From Ligula intestinalis (lineage: Eukaryota; Platyhelminthes; Cestoda; Diphyllobothriidea; Diphyllobothriidae), in assembly GCA_036362985.1 (NCBI GenBank), contig JAYGXS010000009.1, positions 16,584,033 to 16,648,032 on the forward strand: DNA of 64,000 nt. Direction: 5' to 3'. The notes under the pieces are model-generated. The model searched no databases, was not told where the DNA came from, and worked only from the letters and a program-made list of their open reading frames with translations. This document shows positions 20,276-31,477 of the stretch, piece by piece (the stretch's first letter is position 1; each line of letters begins with the position of its first letter). A program made the position numbers and the translations under genes.

Positions 20276-20820
20276 GAAAAGATCTACCCACGTCACCAGT
20301 ATTGTAATGGTAGCAGCTGTCGTGTGTCACCGTCTAAGTACGCCTTTTGCAATGCCCAATGAATAACGCAGTAAGGAGGGCGTTACTTTGGAATCCACCA
20401 GAAAAAGGGGATATTGTGTACAAAATCCGGAGTCGCTTTCTCGGGTGACGGTGGCCGCTCGTTGATCTCCAACGCGCCTCTGTGTCCCTGCTGTGGGGTA
20501 AGTCCCGACAGTGGGACGGACTGGGGGTGTCCTCACAGTCCGCGTGTGCAATTCCACTGCCTAAGAGGTGACAGTGGCTTATAAATGATTGTTATGCGCG
20601 TTTACCTGTAGCCTGATTAGACGCATTGGGATAACTACGACCAGTGGGCGCATGTGCAGTTGTGTTCTCTCCAGCGGTTAAAGTCATCGTGCGTGGACAG
20701 TCATCGCGTGTAAGTGGTCAGAGCGAACAAACAAAGAGATTTGGCTGGGCTTGGCTCCTCAGATAAAGCTACCAAATGTTGCTAGCATTTGGTCAAGCTA
20801 AACTCCTAAAATGTGAGAAA
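20276..20820 (+). repeat. S1 repeat copy 2
   Basis: The degenerate tRNA-like head (GTATTGTAATGGTAGCAGC, GTGTGTCACCGTC, then TTTTGCAATGCCCA) aligns with the head of copy 1. The body from about 20370 follows it closely: GGATATTGTGTACAAAATCC, GTGGACAGTCATCGCGTG, CAAATGTTGCTAGCATTTG. The orientation matches copy 1, giving direct repeats about 1.1 kb apart. Confidence 0.75.
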
Positions 20821-20911
20821 TGTGTGAGAATGCCAAAAACCACAGCAAGAAAGAGTGGGGCGGGCAGCTGCAGAGCTGTCCAGCTTCCTCGTGCAATGCC
20901 ATACTCTCAGG

Positions 20912-21060
20912 CCCCATCTTCAGGCTGCCGCACCTTCAGGCTGCCCCACCTTCAGGCTAACCGACAGGCACTCTACCAAAACTTGGCACTCCTCCAGACT
21001 TGACTTCATAGCTGCTTCAGTGTCTCCTTTCCAGTTAACCAATAACAGTTGCATCAGTGT
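20912..21060. repeat. Short 16-bp repeats plus F2 module
   Basis: Three copies of an approximately 16-bp unit (CTTCAGGCTGCCGCAC-like) run from about 20919 to 20965. They lead into the F2 module CGACAGGCACTCTACCAAAA followed by CCTCCAGACTTGACTTCA. F2 recurs at 26507-26640 and 45060-45182. On the minus strand it contains an A-box-like TTTTGGTAGAGTGCC. F2 lies downstream of S1 in all three places. Confidence 0.55.
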
Positions 21061-21344
21061 CCGCTTTATCCCGAATCCTGACTGCCGGGACAAGCCCGCT
21101 AACTGAAGCATGGCCGAAGCATGGTGGTCCCTACAGGTGACCTCGAGACTCTTGAATCACAGCATCGAACGCATACACAGGCATACACACAGTCGCGGTT
21201 TGTCCAAGGCCCTCCTATATATCCCCATCTTTGGCCAAAACAGCAGGGGGGGGGCTCAATACTCGCCGCCCCCTTCGGACACTTGCAACCCACCAATAGC
21301 AAACCACTTGAACTCGCTTCATAGTCATGCAAAAGTCGCTGTCA

Positions 21345-21490
21345 TCTCCACGTCACACTGCCCACAATAGAACACGCGCTCGGGCACGACTGGACGCAGT
21401 CAACATCAGACCAGGCTTCGCCAGTGGCCACTGCCGAGTGGAAAAGCACCTGAGATTTCTATATACAAAACGTCTCTCTCTCTCACTGGT
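21345..21490 (-). repeat. S1 fragment, minus orientation
   Basis: On the minus strand the order TTTTGTATATAGAAATCTCA, CTCGGCAGTGGCCACTGG, GAAGCCTGGTCTGATGTTGA matches the S1 body at 44415-44490 (GTGGCCACTGGTGAAGCCAG). It also matches the GTGTACAAAACCC..CTCGAGTGG segment of S1 copy 1. Only part of the body is present. Confidence 0.5.
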
Positions 21491-23309
21491 GCCTTCTTCC
21501 CCATACCTACTGCTATGCATGCCCGCTCGCAGTGTTCGGACATCATGATACAATGCCCGCGTCAAGTGCCGGTTAAGGTCACGGACACGCGTGCACTCAT
21601 TTCCTGCTTCTGACTGGCCAGCAAGTTCAGCCCTCTCTTTGCTCTGACTCGCTACCTTTCAGCCCCTAACGTTTAAGTCACGTCATAAAGCACCCTTTGT
21701 TAAGATGACTCGTGACTTGGCCTGTGACCTCGTCCTCAGTACACGTTCTGCCCACAGGCAGCCTTCTATTTTACACACATTACATTCCTCCTGCCTACAA
21801 ATTACCTTCCTTTTTCAATACCTAACACCTATCACCTAAGCTTCAGTCTGCTGATTGTAGCGATCTAACCCCGATTACTAATAAGGACGCTACGGGCCTG
21901 AGCTTCATTCCTGGGAGAATGGCGTGTTCAAGTGAGCTGGCTACATTCCAAGCCATGATGGGTTCAGAAAAAAAATTATAGATTCAGTTAGAAGTGCGCT
22001 GAGATGCGCTAAGGCTGGGTGATTCAATGTTGGGCTCACTATCTTTAATCTCCTTGAACGGTTGACTGGGTTTGATCCCCCCATTACCTATTGCCTGGCC
22101 GGATTTACCGACCCGTCTATCTTTTTCTTCTTTTTATATAACCTCCTACCCCAGTGGGCATGGTTTGCACTCTAGCGAGATGTGCAGGATGCACCATGCG
22201 GCGTTTAGTTTGCAAATCAGACGACCTCCTCGCAGGGGATCTGATGCCTGGTGTGCAGCAAGTTCGTGTGTAGTTTAGAGTACAGTGTATGCGTGTGACG
22301 AGATTTTTGACTTCGGTGTTGCACTTACTGTTTACTGCGTTAACACGACCTTGCGACTGTCTACCGGAAATTGATGGCTTCCTTGTACTATTTGAAATGA
22401 TAAAAACTGACAAATGTGTGAAAAAAGCGGAAAAACCTCGCATAGCTTAATTTATTATACCCGAGCTTCCGAAATCGGGCAAAAGTCCAGCTTCATAGGG
22501 AGTTTTTGTCTCACTGGGATGTATGCTTCCAACATCATCAAAAACGCAAAAGCCCAGGCCAAGAATGAATGGTAAGTGAGCAGAGCAGAAGCTCACATAA
22601 GTCATTATCAAGAAGGTACCGCTCGGCACTGCATAGGGGCGGTGACTGGGATCGATGTTATAGGATTTAGGATGCAGTTGCTAGGCCACGACATGCCAAC
22701 GGATACCTGCACGGGGTGTGGTTATAACCAATTTGTTCACAGTCACGTTACTATTTGCCAAAGTATCCTCATCCGCGTAACATTTAGGGGAAAATTTTTC
22801 CCAGTAAAACTGGATGTGCACTCGAACATATTATCGGAGAGAGGATCATAAAGAGTAGAATTCCTATCACATGAACAGTCGAACAGAAGTCTCGAATGAG
22901 TTTAGATCCGAACAAATGACTTGAGTAGTTTTAATATTGCTTATCAGACAGACTTATTCAAATATCTTTAAGAAGCACCGGTTTGTGAACAAACTTCTTT
23001 CTCAAAATTGACGGCATGTCTCGGATGTTCCTTATTTTTTGGTAGAGTAAAACAAATTACAGCCTTATAAGTTTATTACTTAATTTTATGGCATAAAACT
23101 CAGCAGATTTGCAAAATAGCATTTTAAAACTTAATTCGCTCTTCTTTTTCCGACAATAATGCGTTAGCTCATAAGTGCATTTACCTCACTTTCAAGAGTG
23201 CAAAACAAAATTGTTTGTTATCTGAACACATTCAATTAGAAAGCTTCTGGTTTTTTAATGTTCTTTTATAGTACAATACACACAAACATAAAGTTCAGAT
23301 TTAAAGGGT
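21491..23309. other. Anonymous stretch
   Basis: About 1.8 kb contains several short reading frames but no recognisable domain. It becomes AT-rich toward 23 kb. I see no RNA gene or family-level repeat I can support. Confidence 0.4.
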
Positions 23310-23446
23310 GTGATCACTGTGATCACTGCCTGACGTTTCGGTCATGCGCAGATGACCATGCCTATGTTATCATCATCTATGATTAAGGATTCCCGAGGGA
23401 ATCCGAAAGGTCAGGCAACAAAATTCTTGTTCCAGTGATCGCACCT
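23310..23446. repeat. Back-to-back degenerate hammerhead-like motifs (PLE end)
   Basis: Plus strand: a core-like CTATGATTA (23377-23385), a perfect stem GGATTC-CCGAGG-GAATCC (23387-23404), then GAAAGGTCAGG and the PLE-type ending CCAGTGATCGCACC. Minus strand: a perfect stem GGTCAT-CTGCGC-ATGACC (23357-23340) leads directly into GAAACGTCAGGCAGTGATCAC. The hammerhead reference is CUGANGA, stem II, GAAA, a short stem III and GUC. Stem II and GAAA are good on both strands, while the CUGANGA element is damaged on both. Confidence 0.6.
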
Positions 23447-25009
23447 TATTCCTCTGACCTGCTTCCTGAGACTCAAATATTCTCTACTATTGGCAAACAG
23501 AAGGTTCTTTTCTACAGCGTTTTATAGCGTAGAAAATTCCTTGGATATCAACAAACGTTGGATTTGACCCCATTCTGTCCTTACCTACTCCCAGTGTGCT
23601 GAACTGTACTGAAATATTTTTTAGGAAGCAGAATTTTGTACCTCAAGTCAACTCAATCAACAAAATAGGCAATTTCAAATGTGTGTTAAATCCTCCACTC
23701 TAATTCTGGTCTTCACATTTCATCATATATACAACCTACAACCTACAAGTAGGCTCATAGTACATCCAGTGGATCCCACTGGCCACCCCGATCAGAAAAG
23801 ATTTACATTCATGAGAACATTGGAGTTCAATAGGGAAATTACAAGCAACTTAAGTAGCCTTTTTTACCGAATATGTTTTCCACAGTCAGCAAGAAACAAA
23901 ACGCTTGTTCAAAAGCCGGCACTCTCAAGTGCTTGATATAACTTGAGATTTCGCTGCGAAATAATCAATACTACAACAGCTGCGACATCCTGTAAGCCTA
24001 GTCATCTGCACTGTTGATGAGTTCCTATCTGTATGTTAGATATGTTAAGATTATTCCTAACAAGCGATCAGAGGGAACTCTCAGGTCACATTATCGGCCC
24101 GCCCATAGGTAAAGGAGGTGCGTGGTGTGCGAGCGCCTAGAGGTCACACAAGCCGGCTAGGACAAAGGCGTGCGCTGACGGGCGCGTGCGAGACGGCCAA
24201 CCAAGCCTCTAGGCGCATGAAGGCACACCTTGATTGGCCCCAGGTATAACTTTGCTTAACATATAGCCCCTGTTCGAGGGTGACTTAACGACTCCCCTTT
24301 CCTCATGACCTTGTTCGTTGTTCTCCTTGCTGAACTGACACAAAGAGACTGGGCGGCATAAATAATAGCCTACGAACCCATTACAACAAGATATGTTGTA
24401 GATAATTCTCTATTGTAATCTTCTATACAAACATAGTAGGATGAGAGAGTTGGGTCCAAGCACTTGGAGTACACAGAGTACTCAAATCATATGTTGGGAC
24501 GGCCCAGCAATCGAGTTATCACTCGAGCCGTCCTGAGTTTACGAGAACAAAGGAAGTACCCATGACCAGCGGAGGCACATAGAACGGAGACAAGAACGGG
24601 ACCTTCAAAAGGCGGTCACGCGAGGATGCAAGGTCAGCCGCCGGCCGAGTTCTGAGGTCACGCATGACCAGGGGCCACGAAAGGACGCATGCACATGCGC
24701 GCGTCACCGAGGGCGCGCTGACTGCAGAGGGGCCAATAGGGAACAAAGGCTGCCGGTCCTTAAATATGCTGTCACCGCTGGAAACGGCAGTCTGCTGCTG
24801 GGACACGACACTCTGTTGCCCTAGACGAGACTCTGCTGCTGGGGACACGAGATTCTGCTACTGGAGACGTGGGACTCTGTTTGCCGAGACCGACGAGAGA
24901 ACACACGTTGCTGACGAACACATAGAAGCCAAAGCTGATGTACAAGCAGAACTAGTGACAATTAACTATTATCTGCTAACCTGTTCTGCGTTTCTTTCCT
25001 AAGACGTAA
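23447..25009. other. Anonymous stretch with tandem motif
   Basis: No gene is recognised. A 37-bp imperfect palindrome (GGACGGC..GCCGTCC with inner CGAG-TTATCA-CTCG) lies at 24497-24533. A tandem array of 20-23 bp units (GACTCTGCTGCTGGGGACAC-like) spans about 24786-24885 in four to five variants. Confidence 0.5.
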
Positions 25010-25190
25010 CTGGAGGATAAAACCAGTGTCGACGCAGGCACATTGTGTCAAATTCCAGGTTGTTAGAAAAGACAGAGGTCGCCATAATAGGGCATTTATT
25101 GTGCTTAGGACCCGGAGTTACTGTCTCAGGCAGTAGTGCCTCCTAGTTGAGCCCGAACTGCACCTTGTCAAGCCTGAGAGAGTGTTAGAC
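25010..25190 (+). repeat. S1 fragment (head + start of body)
   Basis: A B-box-like GTGTCAAATTCCAGG precedes GCATTTATTGTGCTTAGGAC, CCGGAGTTACTGTCTCAGG and CAGTAGTGCC. These follow S1 copy 1 in the same order (B-box, TTTATTGTG, CCCGGAGTTGCTGTC). The rest of the body is not evident. Confidence 0.55.
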
Positions 25191-26499
25191 ATTGGTGTCA
25201 ATTGTTTTCGGAAGATTGCGGAGCAGTCTCAAGTGTTCACTAATTGGTGCGTGCAGGGCATATGCTGTATCCGCCGGGGCTGAAGGAGGGGTAGGGCATT
25301 TTCAAGTGGCACTTGGGCAGCCATGACCACCTAGGCATACGTTAGTGTGTCCGAGTGGCTGTCGGTCAATTTTTAGCACACCAAGAACCTGAATGGGTTG
25401 TTTACATATATTGAGGACGGGCAACTTGAGCAAGCCCAGGATGTGAGCGGTGTGATCGAGTGTCAGTGAAGATGCAGGTGCCCCTTTCCTCTCACAACCG
25501 CTGACTCTCGTCCCGCAACTACCGGCGTCATAAACTGTTTCGCTTCTTCTCACGCAGTATCAGCATCCTCACGTCCCAACCCTGCCGTTTCCCAAAGCGC
25601 TGCGCTCCCAACCGGTACTCCAACGGGCACGAGAGCACTGTAGATGAAACTCTTGTATATACAACGCCCTTTTATTATCCTTTACTATATACCTATCGTG
25701 GATGCAAACGTCTATCATCAGTAGATTAGTTTCGTGCATTCTTTCCATTTTTGCCCATGTCATTCGCCTACATTTGCTTACATGGTATTTATCAGTCCTG
25801 TTTAGAGCTCGTGCTGACTGAAAAGACTTCCTATCTGCCATCCGCTCGTGCATGTGCCCCCTTCGGCGTCTTCGAGAGCTACAAAGTGTTTGCAGGATAT
25901 GGCCTCTGAAAGCTCTCGCTACGATAATGAATGACCTTGAGGCAGCTGGCCTTGAACAGGGAAGTCGGTCAGTATTGTTGGCTGTCAGCCACATGAAAAA
26001 CCCTCAATGCGCATAATTCTTTATCTGAAACAGGTTCAAAAAATTGATAGCCTTAGAGGGGTGAGTCGGAAGGACAACAGATGCAAGACTTCCGTGTAGT
26101 TAAACGTGCTTTCTACGCTCTGATTGGGAACCTTGAGTTTTAATCACATTCGGGCTGAGCTGATCATCCAACCTTCCCTAAGGTGTGAAGTCCACCAATC
26201 ATAACACTATAATGTGGCAGTTCAGGCAGGATATCCCAAGTAATCGGGGTAGACTTCCTAATATTGTCGCCATGCTCATTTAATTACCACGTGCTCATTT
26301 GGAAAGCTTGACAGCTTCGGTTAGCGCATTAATTTTACGCAAGCCTTGCACTTGTTCTCATGAGCTCAGAAGTCATATGGAACTTCGATTTTTTCACAAT
26401 GAGGCCTGGCTGAAGTAGAGATTTGTCGCAAATAGGAACTCCCTACATCTTCAAAATGCCATCTGTAGCGGCTGTTCCAGTGTCCTCCTTGGTCCGACG
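25191..26499. other. Anonymous stretch
   Basis: The minus strand near 25895-25970 encodes CSRPAASRSFIIVA and matches plus-strand 30600-30680 (CSRSAASRSLTIA) over about 40 bp of DNA. This marks a dispersed repeat I cannot name. Nothing else is recognised. Confidence 0.45.
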
Positions 26500-26780
26500 T
26501 CCCAACAGCAGTGACAAGCTCGATAGCCAACAGGCGCTCTGCCAAAGCACGGCAGACCTCCCAAGACTTGGCCTCAGCTTAGTTAAGGTCGTGCATGCAG
26601 ACAACACTATCTTACGCGCATCGGCTAGCTTGCATTGTCACCCATGGACCCTTGTGGCTATGTCGCAGTGGATTGAGCTAATAAGCATAACGATTGACGC
26701 TGCGATCTCCAGGCCTGGTTCCTTGTGGACAGGAGAAGCCGGAGGATAGGGTAGAAGGAATAATTTATTCGGCACGGAAC
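26500..26780. repeat. F2 module and S3-like segment
   Basis: The F2 module at 26507-26640 (GCCAACAGGCGCTCTGCCAA, AAGACTTGGCCTCAGCTTAG, ACTATCTTACGCGCAT) aligns with 45062-45170. At 26730-26770, GGATAGGGTAGAAGGAATAA followed by TTTATTCGGCAC resembles the S3 phrases near 34470 and 36215. Confidence 0.5.
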
Positions 26781-26903
26781 GAGTACAGACTAGGTAGGAG
26801 GTAGTTGACTCTCGGATGAGTGCAGGCCGGCCGTTAAAGGGCCAGGTTCGAAGTGTGTCAGCGCGGCAGTCGTCGCAAGCGGTCAGAATGGTCTGCTACT
26901 CAT

Positions 26904-26945
26904 GTCTCTGATGACGAATCCGCGACGGATATCGAAACGTCAGGC
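26904..26945 (+). ncRNA. Hammerhead-like ribozyme motif (PLE-type minimal)
   Basis: All core parts are present. CTGATGA lies at 26908-26914. Stem II pairs GAATCC with GGATATC (one bulged A) around loop GCGAC. GAA lies at 26934-26936. A two-pair self-complementary ACGT forms stem III, and C at 26941 is the expected cleavage base. Stem I pairs GTCT (26904-26907) with AGGC (26942-26945). Minimal hammerheads with such a short stem III are described for PLE terminal repeats and are thought to act as dimers. No PLE coding sequence is adjacent, so this is an orphan end. Confidence 0.7.
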
Positions 26946-28625
26946 GAATAAACATATTGTCCCAGCTATTGTGTGTGAGTCAGATTTAGGCGGGGGGGAC
27001 TGGCCAGACCAGGGAAGGCAAGCGCTTCTTGTGTGCGCACTTGCGCGCTAGCCAAGCGTTCGTGCAGTGTTTGCGGCTAGCCTCCGAGCCACGCCAAGAA
27101 CTGCAATCACGTGATTTCATGCATGGCGTGACATGGTGAAAGGCGCTACAAGGTCATTACAATTATGTGCCTCAGACTGCCCCTTTGACCTCTTCAATCA
27201 CGGGCCCAACACCTAAACACTCATTTCCGCATGCTGGCACAAGGGCGTAAACAACAAGTCGTTGATCGCACGTTCCCGAACGCACAACTCGTTGAGCCCA
27301 ACAAGCAGGCAGCCAGCTCACGGCAACCTGTCCTGTGTACCACATAAATCACTCCTTACAGCTGACTGACTTTTCGGTTAGACGGAATGAACACGCATCC
27401 CCACACATATGACCCAATTATTAAAAGCCGATGGTCTCAGTAGTGTTATAATACGCCCAAGTTGATGCTAGGCTGCTAGTACAAAGACCTGAGGCACAGA
27501 GTTTTAAATTCCATCATCCAGAATCTTGGACTGTCAGATATTGTCATTAGAAGTATGCTTTAACAGACAACCTGACGGGCAACTTAAGCCAACAATTCTT
27601 TTAAGTGGGGGACGTTCCGCTTATACAAAAATGCCCTAGTCACCACTTCATCTCAAGTAGAACCGTATTGCAGGATGCCAGACGTAGAACAAATCGAGTT
27701 CAATTTGTCTGACGTTTGTTCATAACTAATGAATAGTTTACCAGTTTTATTGATGTGTATGCATTTCGTACAACCCACAGTTTGTCAGCCTTAGCTATGC
27801 ATAGTGGTAAAGAAAAACGGAGGATCTTGGAAAATTTAATGTTGTAAAATATTGTTCTGAATCGTATCATGTCCATCGTTAAGCAACTGTAGACGGTAAA
27901 GATAGAAGATTTCAGAATATATCATAAATAGTCAGACCAACACTAATCACTGATTGAATACTTCCCAAATGGCCCACTCTGCCATGCTGAAGGAAAATTC
28001 GGAAAATATGCATTCTAGAATATGGGGGCTCTGCTATTGTCTCTGGTGCTGGATCCATGACGGAGCTAGAAACATCGAGCGAATAAAATTCTTGTTCAAG
28101 CGAGCACATCTGTTTCTTTGCAGTTTATTGCTCACTAAGAGGTTGTCTCACTATGTCTGATGGTCTTCGACTCGAATATTCAGTGGAATCCTACTTCGGG
28201 TCCCAGAAATTGTTTAAATAATCTAATGTTTTCACAACAAAATAGTACGCCATAAATAAACACATAAATTTACTTACATCCCTTTCTTTCTCATAGTTTA
28301 GTGTGTGCAAAATTCGGACTTTATAGTTTATTGGGTTTCTCGATATTCCTGAAAAATAATTTGGCGGTTGGGAAGTCGCCTACGTCAACCTATCTAGGGT
28401 CCAACTTACCGCTCTGGAGTTAGCTTAGTACAGTTCGCGGCGCGAATCTCCGCGCAAACCTTAATTTTACACGAGTAACAACTGAACGTTAGTTTATTTT
28501 ATTTAGTTTATTGAACTTATTTATATATAAGTTCAGTTTTCAGTTCATTACTATGTTTATTATTTTACTTTAGTTTTAGATTATGTTGTTTATTTAAGTG
28601 ACTATAGCTTGCTTTAATTTGCGTT
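26946..28625. other. Anonymous stretch
   Basis: About 1.7 kb is without recognisable genes, becoming AT-rich after 28.2 kb. Confidence 0.4.
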
Positions 28626-28626
28626 T

Positions 28627-29125
28627 TTAGAAGATGAATTGGCGAACATGCGCTTGTTTTCGATAAATTCTCACCAGGCCTTTACATTTATATGACAATT
28701 ACGTAAATACATTAGGCGGGTTGGTAGAAAATAGTACGTTTGTCAGAGGAGGGGAAAGAGGGGAATCAGGGTCAAAATCTGATCAGCGCAAGGAGAAACT
28801 GGTATTCGGCTGAGGTACTAAGCTGCAGGCTGTTGAATTAGCGGCTTTTGCCCATGGCAATTGCGGCATCGTGACGAAGTCCTTTTGGGCGCACAGGACC
28901 GGTCGGTGGCCTATTCTGCCACAGCCAACAGACGCTGTCCACGAAATTTTGAATAGCTTGAGGTTACCTTGTAGATCACTCGGAAGGCCTCTTTGGCATC
29001 CACGCGATGGTCTGAGTTTATTTCCTACCAACTCACACAAGTTATTTACTTAATTACCACATAAATGTAGACCTGACGAGAATATATCCAAAACAAACAC
29101 ATGTTCGTCAATTCATCTGAATTTT
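28627..29125. repeat. Inverted pair of PLE 5'-end remnants
   Basis: Segment 28633-28690 resembles the left arm of PLE-1 (GGCGAACATGCGC..TTCGATAAATTCTC..TTTACATTTATATG). Segment 29046-29115 is the opposite orientation of the same sequence (ACATAAATGTAGACCTGACG, then ATGTTCGTCAATTCATCTGA). The arms enclose about 350 bp. Translated outward-in, the arms echo the PLE N-terminus (EFIE..RM.AN). This repeats, in older form, the layout at 17760-18095. Confidence 0.6.
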
Positions 29126-31239
29126 CAAAGGAAATTTTCGCAAACTTACGTTTTAGTTAGAGGATTTTAGTTTTGGTTAATTATTCGTTAATATAGTATT
29201 TCCCAATATTTGCACAATTGCACATTTTAATTATGGCGTATATTTTTGCTGCCAAACATTAGATTATTTAAAGAACTAATCCTATTTTTTATCGTTTTTC
29301 ATATTTTCTTTCCTTGCTATTGCCCAGACTGAATACCGACATTTCGAGGGAGCTCTATAGTTTCCACCATCGTTAACTTTGCGACTGGGACACGTTGCTG
29401 TAAAAAAGTCCTAAAATCTTAATAGCATTTCGCTAGCGCGATGCGCTTCAGCAGAAGGCGTAAAAGGTGAACATATTAGTGCTTCAGATGATTGGCTGAT
29501 CGTTAATGCTTCTCTCTCAATGCATACGCATGTTACTGGCACGCACGCACCATTTCGTGTCGCTGCCTGCCTTGCCGTTAACTAAAGTGTACGCTGATTG
29601 GTTTAATAGGAATGTCCACGCCTGTGGGTGTATGCATTCTCCTGCCCAGTGGTGACATGCACGCACCATCTTCTTGAACGCTGATTGGAGGCTTTTGCTT
29701 GTACGGTGTTTCCCACCCTATGCATGTGCAGTGGTTCCCGATGTGCTCGCGTACACCTCCCCCCACCAAATTTTGGGCATACGCCTACGGTCTTCCCCCC
29801 TCACCCACCCACTGGTCGCAGATAGAAATGCGTTTAGAACCGAATGTGGAACTTTCTTAATGTATAAAATTTGGATAAGTCTTACTTTGCTACCAATTAT
29901 ACAAAAACCGAATATTTACGAGGAAGGTTTCTAGAAATTATATTTAAATGAATAAATACTTGGAAAGTCAATGAGAAAAATGCATACTGCTTAAGTGGTT
30001 GTTTATGTTGGCGGCCGAAGGAAAGCTCATTCAAAGTCCAGCAGCCTGATGCGACCAAAACATTGTGGGATTATGCAACATGGTAATTAATCAGGCACTC
30101 CTGCTCTAAGCAAAAACAAATGTCAGCCTCTATGTTACCATTTCGTGACATCGTAAAGCTAGTGCAGTAAACAGGAAGCCATAATCTAGCCGATCTGTAT
30201 CCCCCTCCCTTCCCCTACGGCCTGGATCAAAGGCTGGTCAGCCGTGTACATCAACCTCCCTACAAAACTAGCGAAAATGATTAATGCCTAGACGGCTGGT
30301 TAGAAGATCGCGAGGGCGATAACTGGTGCACGCCTGATGCGGCTCTGAGAAAATGGCCAGTAATTGCAGTGCGTGATGCGCATGTTGTTGTTGCAAGACC
30401 GCACCAGACGCACTATTGAAAGCGTCAGTGGACAGAAATAAGGTCAAACCAGGAACTGAATCGAAAAATAAATAAACTTGCTAGTACTAGCGATAGCCTG
30501 TCTGACTGCTTCGAAAGCAGTCTTCTCTGCCGGTGGCAATCCGGTATGTTTTTTTATTTCGACAGTCATGGGTGTTAGTGGGTGCGTAGTCGACGCCCAA
30601 CATTGCAGTGTTTGGTGTCCCTGTTCAAGGTCAGCTGCCTCAAGGTCATTAACTATCGCAATGGTTGTGCTATCACCCCAATTCGATTTCTACCCGCGTG
30701 TTTAACAGGTTGGTTGTATTGCGAAGGTTTAGCAAAGGACCGGCAGTTTTTTGAAATGCCAACAAATGGAGAACTCTGGGTGGGCCTATTGATCCCGGTT
30801 TGTAGGCTGAGCGATGGTATCGATAAACTTAGGCTGAGTTACATTAACCAAACGGCGAAAATAAATTGCACTCGACCATAGGCAACTGAAGGCCCGAATG
30901 AATAAATGGTAGGGGAAATCACCGCCAGTTTCCTCCAATCAGGTGTAAGCGGTAGTTTCCCAAAGCCGTTGTCAGTGTTCCAGTTTGTAGCCCGGGGTAC
31001 CAATTGCGAAATCTCGGGCGTTTGAATGACGCCAACACATCTACGAGGCAGTGGAGACCACGTGACTTGTTGAGGCTATACAAAGGGCCACTTACTCGCT
31101 ACGGGTGGCGAAAGACGTCATTGTCACTCACTGAGTTCGTCGTTGAAATGCTGGTGTTCATGCATTGTGCACGGTGGATTGCACTTAAGTACTTTCTGAC
31201 CAGGAGTGCAAAAGTGTTGACATACTTACAGTAGATTGC
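29126..31239. other. Anonymous stretch with old dispersed repeats
   Basis: Segment 29855-30020 matches 39640-39800 over about 160 bp (both hold ATGCATAC after CAATGA-AAAA; repeat 'Q'). Segment 30600-30680 matches the minus strand of 25895-25970. No gene recognised. Confidence 0.5.
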
Positions 31240-31450
31240 ATATCTGATGAAATGTGAAGATTAGAATTTGAGTGTGGGGGGCGGGGGTGGGGGGTAAGCG
31301 CACACTGGACGTTTTTTATTTTTTCATTGAGTTGAAGCGCAAAATGCTGTCTAGTAGAAGAGGTTTGAGTTCAGATCAGTATACTGGGGGCAAATAGGGA
31401 CAAAATTGGGCCAAATCCAGCGTTTGTGGATATCCAAGGAACGAAACCCA
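31240..31450 (+). repeat. Dispersed repeat P, copy 1
   Basis: TTCAGATCAGTATACTGGGG, the phrase CCAAATCCAGCGTTTGTGGA and ATCCAAGGAA recur in the same order at 33895-34300 and 37490-37910. No coding potential. It directly precedes a PLE fragment here, which may be coincidence. Confidence 0.6.
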
Positions 31451-31477
31451 GTGTTCGCTCAAAATTGAACACCTCAT

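Noticed and set aside
25569..25994. 141-codon minus-strand frame as a gene
   Set aside because: It overlaps a dispersed repeat also present at 30.6 kb and shows no domain beyond that short shared peptide.
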